64,000 nt of DNA from Adiantum capillus-veneris (GCA_014529385.2 CM043951.1:110567469-110631468); one strand, 5' to 3'; positions 45,008-57,520 are shown, counted from the stretch's first letter. A program made the numbers and translations. Notes: generated by a model not told the origin, from the sequence alone.

Positions 45008-48000
45008 AGGGTTTTACAAAAGTACATTCGATGAGTTGATGCCAATACTACATGCATGGTTTCCCCATCATTGAACTTCAAGTCAAACAAACGCTCATCG
45101 TCATTGTTTGGTCCGCATACCATGAATGTAACAAGGCATTCATAAGCATCAGACCCATGAAACAACAAGGCTTGTCGGCCTATCAATGCTCCTAGCTTTT
45201 CTTGAGCTCTTAGCCGTGGAGTCATAGGCAACAATGCATTGCAAGTGTGGCATGTATCGACCCCCTCGTCCACCAAGAAAGTCTTTACGCAACAATGATG
45301 ACAGTAAACCCGCCTTTGCGAAGAAAACCGAACTCGCTTACGGCCCCTTTGATGCTTATGCGGCAAGGCACCCGTTTGTCTAGCAGGCCGTGTGGGCACC
45401 GTGATTTGCATATTTACTCCTTCTGGCCTAGGTTGGCCATGCCCAAGTCGAGTGGCAGTTACATGTGCGTGTACTTGTGTTACACTTCCCTTCTTTGGCA
45501 AATCGATCTCCATGGGTGCTCTTTGAGCAAAGAGGCCAACATATGTTGCTCGCACTTGCCCCACCAATGACAAGATCTTTGAGTCACTATATGATGGAAT
45601 GCCCTCTTCAATGTTGTGCAAGAGTGCTTTTAGCTCGTCAATGCATTGGGTCAAAAATTGTGTTGGAGGAGGCTCTACATCGATGGTAGTATCCTCAAAC
45701 TGTTCAGGATCGTGCTCCATGACTAGCTCTCGAGCTGTGTCAATGATGGGTAGAATTTGGCTAATATGAGAAAAGAAGTCCCTTAAGATGAGTCGCATTC
45801 CATACAGATGCTTGCAGTTGCTAAACCAATCTGGGCAGTCACAATATGCCGACTATATACTAACTTGATACCATGCCCCTGTGGATGACATGCTCAAGAC
45901 CTTAAATAAGAGTGCAGCTTCATCGATAACTTGAATCGTCGATGGGTCATTTGCATATCTCCTTAAGATTTCTTCACCTCGTTCAAGTCTTGTGGTCTAC
46001 AACCGATCATTTCCATAAATGTTGTGCTTTCCAGAGTCAACTACACAAAATATACAGTGATCAGCTTCAGAAGCAATCTAGACACAGATAAACCCAGGCA
46101 ACCATATAAACCTATACCATACTATAAACCCAGGCACAAATGCAAGCCTTCATGCAAACAAATAATTCTACTAGGCAGTCATAGAAAAACCCATTGCCTT
46201 TGCTTTGATTAATTTGAAAAGAAAATATTATACCAATCTCTTGCTTTTGACGAAAGAACTCGATAGCAGTGCCACCCATTCGTGTCCCAGTGTTGGAGTC
46301 ACCCACCAGGGCATGCAATAAATCCAAGGCTGGTCGATTGATCCTTGCATCTAGAAGCGTGTATTTCACATATTGCCATAGTCGCTCGACCAAATTGGTA
46401 GTGTCCACATGCACATGTGGAAATAAACGACCGTATTTTGGCCACATTCGTCGCCAAATGCATGCCTTTGTGGCCCAACCATTGTAGATATACCTTACAA
46501 TATTAGGGTGGCCTTCACATTCTATCAACAACTGGGCATACCGATCCTCGAAGTTGTCCTCTGTACCACATTGCATTAGATTTTCCATTGATGCATATAG
46601 GGTTTCACACATCTCCTTAGGAGCCTGCAAAAAAAGTGGACAGGAATATCAAGAAACATATACGAGATAATCTATAGTTCACCCATATCAGCCCAGGTCC
46701 ACACAGATAAGCTCTCACACACAGAAAAACCAAGGCACTGACAGATAAACCCAGACACTGACAGATAAACCTAGGCACCATCAAATAAATCCAGGCATTG
46801 ACAGTTAAACCCAGGCACAAACAAATAAATCCAAGCATAGACAAATAAACCCAGGCACCTGACAAATAAACCTAGGCACTAACAAATAAACCCAAGCACT
46901 AACAGATAAACCTCTAACATGCAGATAAACCCACGTACACATATACAAAACCATATTACAAACCTGTGGAAGCAAGTGCTCCACCCATGCTTTCTTGGTA
47001 TGGAACCAACATAGCAAGACAGTACATGCAACTTGTTGAGTTGTCCCATCTTTGTCCACCTCCCAACAAGATTGATCAGCATGAACAACTTTATTGATGG
47101 CCAATAATGAAGTCATACACTTGTCAATCACCAATGCTCGAGGGCGAATGTTGTTCATTCTGTGGAACACAAGCCTTAGTGTCACTTGCAAAGCAATGCT
47201 TTCTTGAGATGTTCCTATATCATGTGTGCACAACATAAACCACAAGGGTAAACCAATTCCATTTTGATTTGGCAATACGGCTGCATAGAGTGGCATCCCA
47301 AAAACATTTGTTTTGAATGTGGAGTCTATTGCCCAAGCATTGTTTGTTGAGAAACGCAAGCACATGCCGAGCATCCAATCATCCTGAATAATGAGTATGA
47401 ATGGCCTTTCCATCTCATCAAAGGCATCCGGGTTGTAGGGTTGACAATAGAGAACTTTGTTTTGTTCTTTTAATATTAGAGCCTCCTGGTACATTGAAGA
47501 CCAGTCATCGCTTCCTAGCCTCCCTAAACAAAAGCAGTCAATTAAACTCAAGTCTTAAATGAATCTGACAGATAAACCCAGGCAAAGTAATAAATAAACC
47601 CAAGCACTACCCCAAAATAAACCCAGGCACCATGACAGATAAGCCCATACAAACCTATGATTATCCCAGCAAGGAGACATTCAGGGCTTTATTTACCTTC
47701 GGATCGGAGCTGATATGCCATCATTTGAATTTCCTTTGGTATCATGAAGAATCTATGTGACACTTGCTCTATCGACAATTCCATATTGAAGTGAAATAGC
47801 TCCTTGGAGACACTCATCTTTGCGACATGGCAACATGTTCCAACGTCAAACAAATCTTCCATGCATCGTTTCCTCACAGTAGGATGCACCGGCAAGTGAT
47901 AAAGATCCTCACGTGATCTCGGCACATAACCTTTGTGCCCAACATGAACCCTTATCCTTACACTTTCCTTTGTATCATAGACACGTTGAATGACGATAGT

Positions 48001-48921
48001 AAACGGGCATCCACACTTCTTTGATGTGCGCAATCTTCGATGATCGTGGCCCTTTCTTCGTGCCTCCCCATTGCGATGACACACAAGTTGAATGAAGCCC
48101 CTCGACGACGATGATTGCCGCTCTACCAATCTAGCCTTGTGCTTGATGGCAATAGCGTTGATCACATTTTGAATATCATCCATCAACGCTGTATGTTCCT
48201 CAACACCACCTTCATCCTTGCCGGGACTCTTTTGTCTGTCTTGTAAACCCGGGCAATTTTCTGTGGAAGTGGTGTCATGCTTCTCCAATTCCCCCAACCC
48301 GGGCAACGATGCACAAACACACAAGTCCAAAAACTCCTTCACATAAGCAAGTGGGATTCCATGCTGTCTAAACTTGTGCACCATGTACATGCAATGGATG
48401 CCATCGTTGCCCGCAAGCATAAATGGTCGTTTGAGTGGCATGCGGAAACAATGCTTTCCCAATCTTCTATACATGCAATCAACTTTCCATTCCCAATAAC
48501 AAGACGCGAAGATCCACCTTGGTCAACCATTACGTGGAGTGAATCCCTCATTCTTGCCCATTTTTTCAAGTCTAGCACACCTCGCTTGTCATGGGCTTTG
48601 AGGGCACTTATGGTAATCGTTTGGCCAGTTTCGATAGAAGCTATCATAAGCCCGTATGTTTGTCTATCAAAAGTAAAGTACCTAGTTGATGCAAAAGAAA
48701 ATGCATCCAAACCCACTTTGATGCTCTTCAAAGAACTCTTCCACCTCATCCATATCACTTGAGTTTCCATCCGAAGCGCCAACCGCCCCCCCCTCGGACT
48801 CGTTCCAAGCATCATCAAGCTCCCCAAAGCTCTCATTGCCTTGTAGCTGCAAGAGCAACCCATTCAGATCCCTCCCCCAAGGCCCCCCATCCGCTGCCCC
48901 TCCACTGGTGGAGGCGTGCAT
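45001..48921 (-). pseudogene. MULE transposase (MuDR/FAR1 type), four exons
   Basis: Likely exons on the minus strand: 48921-47698, 47523-46964, 46624-46234 and 46040-45001, with clean GT..AG borders and matching phases at all three introns. It starts MHASTSGGAADGG. Exon 1 holds a FAR1-like DNA-binding part (CGCPFTIVIQRVYDTKESVR, HKGYVPRSREDLYHL). Exon 2 holds the DDE core: AWAIDSTFKTNVFGMPLYAA (first Asp), RPRALVIDKCMTSLLAI (second Asp) and LLCWFHTKKAWVEHL (C..H). Exon 3 has HVDTTNLVERLWQYVKYTLL, with the likely catalytic Glu. Exon 4 has the SWIM zinc finger YCDCPDWFSNCKHLYGMRLI (CxCx6CxH) and a CHHC..CHTC zinc-ribbon-like pair. Lesions: a frame change and return in exon 1 (near 48690 and 48470) and two TAG codons in exon 4 (near 46007 and 45857). 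The enzyme would cut at the element ends. Confidence 0.85.
46625..46963 (-). repeat. Motif array in transposase intron 2
   Basis: About a dozen copies of GATAAACCCAGGCACTGACA-type sequence (minus strand: TGTCAGTGCCTGGGTTTATC), spaced about 20 bp apart, fill most of this intron. The splice donor (CAG|GTTTGT at 46963) and acceptor (TTTTTTTGCAG at 46625) lie just outside the array. Confidence 0.85.
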
Positions 48922-49140
48922 CTTCGTCAACACAAAACACCCGCCTACCCCCCCTATTCAGAAGCCCGGGTTTACCCCTACACCTGCTCTGTTGCACGAC
49001 CTTTCCCAATTCAAATATGAAACCGGCCCGCCACCCCACCTTGCATGAAGCAATCCCTTTCGGCGCCCTAACTCACAATCATTGTCCACGCACGAAAAGC
49101 CGTCCCGGCCACCCACCTGTCCCTATATCCACGTGGCACC

Positions 49141-49331
49141 TCGTCGCCCAAGGCCACATCACCCGCCCGACGCCACGTCGTCCCGCCATTTGTCGCCAGG
49201 GTTTACCTCCTAACCTGAACCCGACCTCGCCATGCCGACAATCCAGATCGTCTCACCGATCGCGCCCCAATTCCACGTCATCGATCCCATGAACGAGCTT
49301 CTTAAATGTGCATGTGTATATAGTCCTGAGG
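49141..49331 (-). repeat. Right terminal inverted repeat of the MULE
   Basis: Reverse complement of the left repeat, ending TATATAGTCCTGAGG. The transposase start lies about 400 bp inside it, so this repeat probably contains the transposase promoter, as in MuDR; no TATA box was assigned. Confidence 0.9.
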
Positions 49332-49335
49332 GGCC

Positions 49336-49418
49336 GCTAGGCCTATGTATGCTTATCAAATGGGTTTCTCGTGGAAGGCAATCAAATGGGTTTCTCATTA
49401 TGAAGCCTTGCAAAGGCC
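49336..49418 (+). repeat. 83-bp direct repeat flanking the MULE, right copy
   Basis: Starts GCTAGGCCTATGTATGCTTA and ends CCTTGCAAAGGCC, in the same orientation as 39231-39313. Confidence 0.9.
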
Positions 49419-49914
49419 ACAAGGTTAAAAGCAATCCGAGACGGCTAGGATGCTAGCCGTTTCCCTAGATTTTTTGAGCATTGCGTCTTGCTTTAACCTT
49501 TTAAAATTATCAATGCAAATGTATTGTACGCCCTACTTTGATAATAAGTGAGTTCACACTGCAATCTTTTCCTTTGTTTTTGAGATTCAATTTTGAAACT
49601 CTTTGACTGTAACAAACTCCTCCCCAATGTCAAACTATTGCCATAGGGTATTTTCCTCCCCTGAGCTCTCTTTGTTTAGGCTCAAGCCCACCATGATAGA
49701 GTTCACGGCAAAGCAAATTCTGAATAAAAAGGGTCTTAAGTTGGTGGGTGAAAAAATTGTTGGATTCAAAATAATTAATGGAAATGGTGTATACTCCTCG
49801 GGGTCTAAGCGGGTTCTTATTAATTAATTTTTGGAGCGGATCCGCCACGAAGTCAAGTCTTAAATGAAATGAGCGAGTTGTAGCCGGTGCACACGTGAGG
49901 CACTAGCTTCGACC
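49419..49914. other. No gene recognised; short open frame
   Basis: A plus-strand frame at about 49694-49827 reads MIEFTAKQILNKKGLKLVGE and then KIVGFKIINGNGVYSSGSKR, with lysine/isoleucine-rich, coding-like composition. I do not recognise it, and it may be chance. Confidence 0.3.
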
Positions 49915-50080
49915 ACTGCCCGTGTGCCTCGTCTCTCCCTCCTGCACCTGTCGCTGCTGTGAGCTCTGTCTCCCTCGCCTGCAAGGCAACAACTCTGACC
50001 ACTGCCCCTGTGCCCCGTCTCTCCCTCCTGCACCTGCCGCTCCTGTGAGCTCTGTCTCCCCCTCCTGCACGTGTCGGTCC
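49915..50080. repeat. Imperfect tandem repeat, about 84-bp period
   Basis: GTCTCTCCCTCCTGCACCTG recurs near 49929 and 50017, and CTGTGAGCTCTGTCTCCC near 49957 and 50043. The repeat makes long open frames on both strands that I do not take as genes. Confidence 0.75.
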
Positions 50081-50298
50081 TCCGACCTCTACCCCCCTGC
50101 GTTGCGTGTGGCTCCGTCCCAACAAGCTCGTCATTTGCGTGATCACTCCGTCTACTAGACGATATATTCTGGCCCCCCAATATCACCATGATCGCCTTAG
50201 AAAATGATCCAGCCTAACGAGGCCCAGCTCTAGAACTGAAACAGAGCGTTGCTCATCTCCTCAACGTGCAGGACGTCCGCAACAATCAAGGATAACGC

Positions 50299-50304
<6 letters not shown>

Positions 50305-50337
<33 letters not shown>
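50305..50337. repeat. (CT)n microsatellite
   Basis: A pure CT run of about 33 bp. Confidence 0.95.
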
Positions 50338-50340
<3 letters not shown>

Positions 50341-50539
50341 CGTCCTGACACTTGGGCTGCCCGAGCATCCCCAGGTTGACCCGACTCTTCTCTCTCTCCT
50401 CCACGCGACCTTCTCCTCCTCCATTTTCTTCCAAGGCACGATGCCTTGCCTTAAAAAAATATATTGCATTGCTTGAGTTTTACCTTCAACGCAAAGAGAG
50501 GATCTTACTAGATTCCTTATAAAACAAATGAAAAAAGAC

Positions 50540-50541
50540 TT

Positions 50542-50572
<31 letters not shown>

Positions 50573-50573
50573 G
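50540..50573. repeat. Poly(T)-poly(G) homopolymer junction
   Basis: Twelve T followed by 22 G on the plus strand, then GGTTGGTTGG-type sequence. The G run could form a G-quadruplex. Confidence 0.95.
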
Positions 50574-50779
50574 TGGTTGGTTGGTTTTGGGTGGTGTTTG
50601 GGCCTGCACTTTAAATCTTGATCTTACCTTGCTAATGTGCACTTTCTTAGTCTTTACTTTAGTGAGGATGCACCATTCGCAATACCTCTTGACCAAGGCA
50701 CCATCAAGCCATGTCAACATATTGTGCAATGCCAAAGGCCTTAAAGGTACATGCATATGTGATTTCAACTAGAGAAAAA

Positions 50780-51580
50780 AAATAAATTTGCATTTGCTAC
50801 CAAAAAACCCACAACTTTCTTGCCACAACCATGTTGGGCATGTCCTGCTATTAATGCCCTCCAAGTGAATACTCGCCACACATGAAGCTCATTCATAATT
50901 TCTTTACTTTTTTGAGGACAGTGTGTTTTGCAAACTTGTTGACCATATCATCTCCAGGCAGGATATGATTCTTCATCAACCCCTAAGTAGAAATCTCATC
51001 CTTAGTTTCTCTGCCCATGTCAAAGCCTTCAAATGTCATGGGCCTTTAAGCTGATTACATCATTAAGCTTCATTTTGCATCCACTGCTGATGTCTTGTTT
51101 GATAGGAAACTCCTATCATTAGTGTGTTCCAATGGATGACATCCCAGAGAGGAAGCTGTCAAGAATGTTTTGAATTTTGAGTAAGGTTTGTAATGAGTCT
51201 GATTGTTGACCTTATCCGTGGTCTAAGTGAATTTCTTGAAATTGTTTTTATCAAAACCTTAATGAATGAGGAAACTTTTTTGTCAAGATTCTTAGAGCTT
51301 CATGACTGCATTTTGTCTCCCAGTTTCATAATATTTTCAATTAGTTTCTCATTTATCATTGACATGTTTGCTAAGTGCTCCTATATGAAAATTCTTGAGA
51401 TATATTTTGAGCCAATATGTGTGGTCTAAGTATATTTGAATCACTTTCATACAAGCTAAAATGAGTAAATTGATATATATGGCTGCATCATTGTCCTCTT
51501 TGATTATTTTCAATCAAAAAATTAGTGAAAGATTTTGAAGCTTCAATCAGGTTAATTCCAACCTTTCCTTGTTAGGGATT
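50780..51580. other. No gene recognised
   Basis: No coding similarity or repeat structure was recognised. A plus-strand frame at 51193-51429 has two hydrophobic stretches (LHDCILSPSFIIFSISFSFI) but no motif. Confidence 0.35.
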
Positions 51581-51797
51581 TTGTTGTTAGTAGGCGCGGC
51601 CAATTTTGCATAAGGGGTTTAATAGGGGGAATAAATGGAGATCCGATGGTGTTTTGGGAAGGGAAAAGGAAGGGGGGAGGTGACAGGTGGAACATACACA
51701 GGAGACAGTTGCTTGCTTTCCTTGAATTTCTCGAAAGGAGATTTTGGAGATTGAAAACGGAATGATATTAAGCTGGCACGCATTTTTGTTGAACACA

Positions 51798-51800
<3 letters not shown>

Positions 51801-51853
<53 letters not shown>
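51801..51853. repeat. (CT)n microsatellite
   Basis: A pure CT run of about 53 bp. Long (RE)n and (SL)n frames crossing it are artefacts. Confidence 0.95.
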
Positions 51854-51856
<3 letters not shown>

Positions 51857-52213
51857 CTCGCAATCTGACCAAAGCTCGCGCTGTCCCACACACCTGGCAT
51901 CTCCATTAGGACTGCTTTCCCCTTGCTCGACCACACAATATTGCCTTGCAGCGCTTGATGATACATTTCCTGCAACGCAATGGAGCAGACTGCGACAATC
52001 CAGCATGGTAGGCAAGAACGGGAGCTTTGATTTGGGGGCGGTGCAGCGGAGCAGGTAATGGAGACGGTCCGACTGACTGCATGTTTGACTAACGTGAGAG
52101 AACTCAATATACAGGCGGACAAGGAGATGCCCGTGCGGACAGAGAGAAAGGGAGATGTTTTCTGAGGGCAGAGATGCGCATTGATGGAAGGGGGGGAGCA
52201 CACACGCAAGAAG

Positions 52214-52215
<2 letters not shown>

Positions 52216-52282
<67 letters not shown>
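52216..52282. repeat. (CT)n microsatellite
   Basis: A pure CT run of about 66 bp. Confidence 0.95.
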
Positions 52283-52285
<3 letters not shown>

Positions 52286-52708
52286 CGCATCCCGCTGTCT
52301 CAGTTTTTCTCAGACGCCACTGCCGCGAGGGCGTCGGATTAAGCAGGCATTGACGCGTCGCAAGGGGGGGGGGGGGATTCCCTCCCCCTTTATCTGTAGT
52401 ATAGATACAAAGCTAAGAAGGATCACAGAGCATTGCCCTCTCCCAAGTGCTAAATCTGCAATGCTCTCTCCCAAGTGCTAAATCTACTGGCAAATCTCCA
52501 TTTTTTTGCACTTCATTGGCCACCTTGGAAAAGATTGAAGCAAGATCTTTGTAGGGCTCACAAGGGTGTTTCGCGTGAATTATTTCACTAGAAAGAATCA
52601 AAGAGTTTTGCATGTAACATTTCAATATCATAATTACAAGCATGTTTAAAATTCATTCCATGAAGTTTTGACACTGTATGATTATATTGCTATTTTCTGT
52701 ATTTTGCA

Positions 52709-53230
52709 GCCAAGGAATCGGTTGAAGAGTCCATTAATGTCAAGAAGGAGCCATATATCAAGCGACCTTCTCCACCTCATGTATTAAATGACATAGGACC
52801 ACTACATATTGAGCCTTCCCTCCCATTACAAGTCACATTCCTTCTAGATCCTATTGACATTATACCTCTTGATATTGCCAGTAATCCCAATCTGCTTATA
52901 CTCAATATGAAGTGGGTCAATTATCCCATGTAGATAAGGGAACTAACAGTCTTACTATTATTTCATTTGGTCAAAATCTTTCTCCACAATTCTTGCTTGC
53001 TTCTGACATCTTGGAGTCAAGCATGTGATTTTGCATTTGAAGCAAGATATTGAATGTGTATGGCACCTACAAAATTGGCCTTCAACAAACGAGATATAAT
53101 TGATATTTGACTTGGTTGATGTAGAATACAATGACACTATTATCATGGTGGTTAGCGATCCATACATAGAGCTCTATGTTGACAAGTTTTGGGAGGGTGA
53201 ATTCAATCAAATTGATAGCCTGGTTGTCTA
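52709..53230 (+). pseudogene. Decayed exon-like region of an unrecognised protein
   Basis: After an acceptor-like TCTGTATTTTGCAG, the frame reads AKESVEESINVKKEPYIKRP and then SPPHVLNDIGPLHIEPSLPL, QVTFLLDPIDIIPLDIASNP, NLLILNMKWVNYPM and a stop. The next frame continues VDKGTNSLTIISFGQNLSPQ and FLLASDILESSM. A third piece near 53110 reads VDVEYNDTIIMVVSDPYIEL and YVDKFWEGEFNQIDSLVV. The composition is strongly coding-like over 500 bp across all three frames, which suggests one protein with several shifts. I do not recognise the family. It could be a host exon or part of an element. Confidence 0.4.
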
Positions 53231-53678
53231 GAAAAGTAATAGGGTAGACACCCGAGGAGTCCACTATGTGAAAATTACATATAGCAAGTTGGATAGGGGG
53301 TACACTTGGAATCTATATACTATATATAATTGAGCTTAAAATTTTCAAGGAAAGAGAGGGCATCCATGTGTCACTCTCTCCTTAGTTTTAAACATTTGGT
53401 TTGAAATGTAAAAGTGAAGGGTAAGTAGCAAGTACAGGGATGGTAGAAAAGGAAAAGACTTAATTTTGACTATTCCTTTCAAAAAGTGACAATACTTAGT
53501 ACTATTTATATATTTATATTATTTGAACTCTTTCACAAGGCCTTGGAGTTTCACTCAAGCCTTCAATTTTGAAGGGTGATTACTTTTGTTTTTGTAAAGG
53601 GTGGTTCTATTTCACAACATAGGAAAATAACGAGCAACGAGCTGTATCACACATCGATAAGTTAGTCCGTCTCAAACA

Positions 53679-53681
<3 letters not shown>

Positions 53682-53720
<39 letters not shown>

Positions 53721-53721
53721 T

Positions 53722-53757
<36 letters not shown>

Positions 53758-53799
53758 GGGTTTCATTTTCTACGGCACTGTCGTGTGTGTCATAGGTTT

Positions 53800-53845
<46 letters not shown>
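53682..53845. repeat. Compound (GT)n-(GA)n microsatellites
   Basis: (GT)n at 53682-53710 passes directly into (GA)n to 53755, and a second (GA)n lies at 53802-53845. Confidence 0.95.
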
Positions 53846-53854
<9 letters not shown>

Positions 53855-54284
53855 AGGATCCATCCCATTTAGTCCTGCTAAGGAGTGTGTATGTCTTTTT
53901 TATATTCGAAAGAGAGAGAGAGAGAGAGAGCCATTGATTGGCCTTGGTGCTTGACAGAGAATGCTCCCCCTCCTCCCCTCTCCAACTTAAACTCGATCAT
54001 GAGCACAACCCACCACTTACTTCATGTATAACTTCTCAAATGTTGCCGCAAACAGGCCTCATGTAGTCTCCTCTATCAACACCCTTGGCCGCCAACAACT
54101 GCTCCGCTAGAGCCCCACACCTTTATACAACCTCAATCCTCTGTTGGCCAGGACGCCAAGACTCTGGATCCAATCATGTCCCACTCGCCACAAGCGCTTG
54201 CTAAGGCACCTACTTCTCTATCACTGCCTCTGTCCGCCATCCTTGATCCCGTCGAGCTCCATTTTTGCCTAGTGCGGCCCTCCA

Positions 54285-54287
<3 letters not shown>

Positions 54288-54334
<47 letters not shown>
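54288..54334. repeat. (GA)n microsatellite
   Basis: A pure GA run of about 46 bp. Confidence 0.95.
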
Positions 54335-54338
<4 letters not shown>

Positions 54339-55321
54339 CCACATTCGTCTCCACACTTTCTTCGTCTTTTTTCGGCCAGTCAACGGATGCTACAATGTTG
54401 AGAGCTCCAACATGACCATCCAAGCTTTTTAGCTTTCCCAAGTTTTGACATCTCGAACTCCTAACATAGGCAAGAAAAAAGGAGTTCTGCAAAGGGGACG
54501 AGTGGCATTGTCTACTGCAACAGTGCTCCAGGCAACGGTCGTGCAACGTGGGTCTTCCATTCAATGTTTGGGAAAAAAGTGTCTCAGCTTAATATCATGC
54601 CGTTTTCAACTTCAAAAATGCCGGTTGAGGGCAAGGGGAAAACGAGAAATCTCGCCCCAAAATTGAGAAAAATAGTGTAAAACCTGCAAAGTAAACCTAA
54701 TTTTCTAAATTTTCTCTTTTGGAAAATTAAAGGAAAGTAATTTTGTACGTTTGAAAAAACAATTTTTCCAGAACACTGATGTGATTGCATGGAGGATGAT
54801 CATTTCCAGTTGAGGGTATTGGCCTTGGTCTTGGAGTTAGCAATCCTTTTCTCATTTGGATCCTCCTTGGTGTTGCATACCTAACGTTGGCCTTTTGCCT
54901 CCCCCTAGAAATGCTGACTCCAGTCTCTTATTGTAGGGCTGCCTCCATGCATGTGCCTCCATTGTGGAACTGCCTCCATGTCATTTTTCTTACATTTAGA
55001 GTCTAGTAACTTTGGAACGGCTAAATAGCCTTCCAGCTTTGTTTGCAAGTCAAGAATATCGGTGGCTTTTTGAACATAAAATGCTTGATTTGATTGAGTG
55101 ATGAGACAGATCTTGAGCAGGATCCTACTAACCGAGATGACCTCAAAAGTCAACCATGTGAAAGGCTATGCCCATTTCGAGGCTCTTAACTACCATGATT
55201 GGATAGGTAGAGAGAGAAGAGTCGGCTCGTGACTGAGCAGAAAGTACGCTCGTTGGTACACGCGACCAAACTCTTCGCCTCTCACATGCTTCATTTTGAT
55301 ACTACAAACTAGACATGCAGC

Positions 55322-55323
<2 letters not shown>

Positions 55324-55377
<54 letters not shown>

Positions 55378-55498
55378 TTCCTACTAACGTGGTTTGAGAC
55401 CCGTTAATCTTGAGACCGACTAATCTAAACTCTCAGTTATTAAGTTTAGGCAAACCTTATCCAATCCAAACATTGTTGGCAACAAGTCGTCATGTTGC

Positions 55499-55548
<50 letters not shown>

Positions 55549-55673
55549 AGAAGAAGAAGAAGATCACAAGAGACCTAAAAATATTATCCGATGAACGTTG
55601 ATTCTTGAACTCAAGGGCTTGCATGCTCACATACTTATACAAGGAGAGGGGGACACAGTGACCTCAAAGGTTA

Positions 55674-55729
<56 letters not shown>
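55324..55729. repeat. Three (GA)n microsatellites
   Basis: Pure GA runs at 55324-55372, 55501-55545 (followed by (GAA)n) and 55680-55729, spaced about 175 bp apart. Confidence 0.95.
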
Positions 55730-55730
<1 letters not shown>

Positions 55731-56815
55731 ATCCTTAAAGGTCAAATTGACCTATGGGACCGAGTACAACATGTAACATGCTTGAAGACTATGGATATAA
55801 GAGTGGCCATTGACAAGTTGAATCCATGAGGTGGCTAGGAGAGAAAGGTATGTAGGCCATGGTATGGGCTAAAATGTGGGTAAAGCAAGTTTGATGTGAT
55901 CAAAAGCTGAGCACTTATGTAGGGTATGATGATGGCACTCTCAAATTGTTAAGGGATAAAACTTGCATACAAAAAGAGATTCTCCTCTATGTAGTGCCTC
56001 AATGCTCTGTCTCTCATTTAAGGGAGTGGGAGCTAAGCCAAATGGCTGCTATGGTATATAATATGGGTAAGGGAAACCATGTGAATAGTTGAATGCAGTA
56101 TGCTCTCTCAAAGAAGAACATGCATGTGTGTATGTGTATGCGTGCGTGTGTGCGTGTGTGTGTTTTGCAGCACGCCCTTTCTTTTAGCATGATGCCCAAA
56201 ACTCTTGCAAAGAGAAACGATTTGAGTGAAATTTTTTTCTTTCATTGCCCTCACATTTTAAGGTGCCAATAGTGCCCAAATGTACTCAAAAAAACAATAT
56301 GCGCCTTATATTACTAACATGCTTATGGTCAATTGCAAGAGACCTCAACATCCATGCGACGAGTCTTGGTAGAATGCTAGCTAGATTGAGTGCAATCCAA
56401 CCTGTAAATTTTGAAATTTACCCACCTATAGACAAAGTTGCTATAGCCGTGCAATCACCCCCAGGTCACACACCCATCATGAATATTACCTTTGAGAAGC
56501 AAATGACACACTACTCACCAAATCAGTTGTGCATACCAATGGCAAAGTTTCTTCTACTACTATGTGGTGTAATGTTGGCATGTTGGGTCATGGCTGGTAC
56601 ATGCATCCTAAGTGCCAACAAATAGCAGTTGATGACTAAGTTGACTGTGATGCCCCAAATGCAAGACCAACACTACACGAGACAAGCATGGGAGAGTTGC
56701 TATTATGACCAATGCCTTGATTAGTAAGGATGGTGAGACATGATGCTAATGCATCTAAAGAAATAGTTGTTCAATGCAAACACTATATCCAAAGAAGGAT
56801 ACCATCTCTCTATTA
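55730..56815. other. No gene recognised
   Basis: A plus-strand frame at 56245-56625 (126 codons, PPIDKVAIAVQSPPGHTPIM and a hydrophobic end FLLLLCGVMLACWVMAG) is open but has no motif I recognise and may be chance. Confidence 0.35.
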
Positions 56816-56817
56816 GT

Positions 56818-57520
56818 CTATTTAGAGGGCCACTACCACTCACCAGAGTCCCATATCCATTCTGTGAGGGGGATGTCTCTAGCCTTATCGCAAATTCGCT
56901 GCCTCCTTAGAGAGAAACATAGGATGTTAAGACAAGACATCATGCGAAAGGAGCCCATTAATTAATTCATTCCCAAGAGACCTGAAATTGACCTGATAAT
57001 TCTTGAACTCAAGACACACACACACACACACACACATATAGAGAGAAAGGGGGGGTAGGGGGGAGGGACAAACTGCCATGATTAGGAGGAGTATGTTGAA
57101 TCTTGGCATGACCAACTAGAAGGAGATTTTTTCTTGGTCAATCCACAAGAATGTGAACAGTAACTACACTTCATTTCTCTCTATTTAGAGGGCCACTACC
57201 ACTCACCAGGGTCCCATATCAATTGTGTCAGGACGTCTCTAACCTAATTTCAAATTCACTGCCTCCTTAGAGAGAAACATAGGATGTTAAGACAAGACAT
57301 CATGCGAAGGGAATCCATTACTTAATTAATTCCCAAGAGACCTGATAATTCTTAAACTCAACACGCATGCACGCACACACATGGATAGAGAGAAGGGGGT
57401 TTGGGGGGGGGGGGGGAGACAAACTTGCCATGATTAGGAGGAGTATGTTGGAGCTTGGCATGGCCAACTAGAAGGAGATTTGTCCTTGGTCAATCCACAA
57501 GAATGTGGAGAGTAACTACA
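56818..57520. repeat. Tandem duplication of about 360 bp
   Basis: CTATTTAGAGGGCCACTACC begins copies at 56818 and 57180; GAAACATAGGATGTTAAGAC and CATGATTAGGAGGAGTATGT recur in each. Each copy contains a short CA-type run and a G-rich run that differ between copies. Confidence 0.9.

Noticed and set aside
46625-46963. CRISPR-like array of regularly spaced repeats
   Set aside because: It lies inside a eukaryotic intron, units vary, and spacers are very short and similar; it is a motif array of a transposon.
48759-49292. Plus-strand Pro/Ser/His-rich open frame of 177 codons
   Set aside because: It lies antisense to the transposase start and runs into the GC-rich TIR; there is no motif and its composition follows the GC content.
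51587-52290. Long minus-strand open frames with (RE)n and Ser/Leu-rich translations
   Set aside because: They exist because pure (CT)n runs lack stops in all frames; no protein motif lies outside the repeat part.
56245-56625. Plus-strand open frame of 126 codons
   Set aside because: No recognisable family or splice context; a single open frame of this size is expected by chance in 64 kb. Listed only as unassigned.
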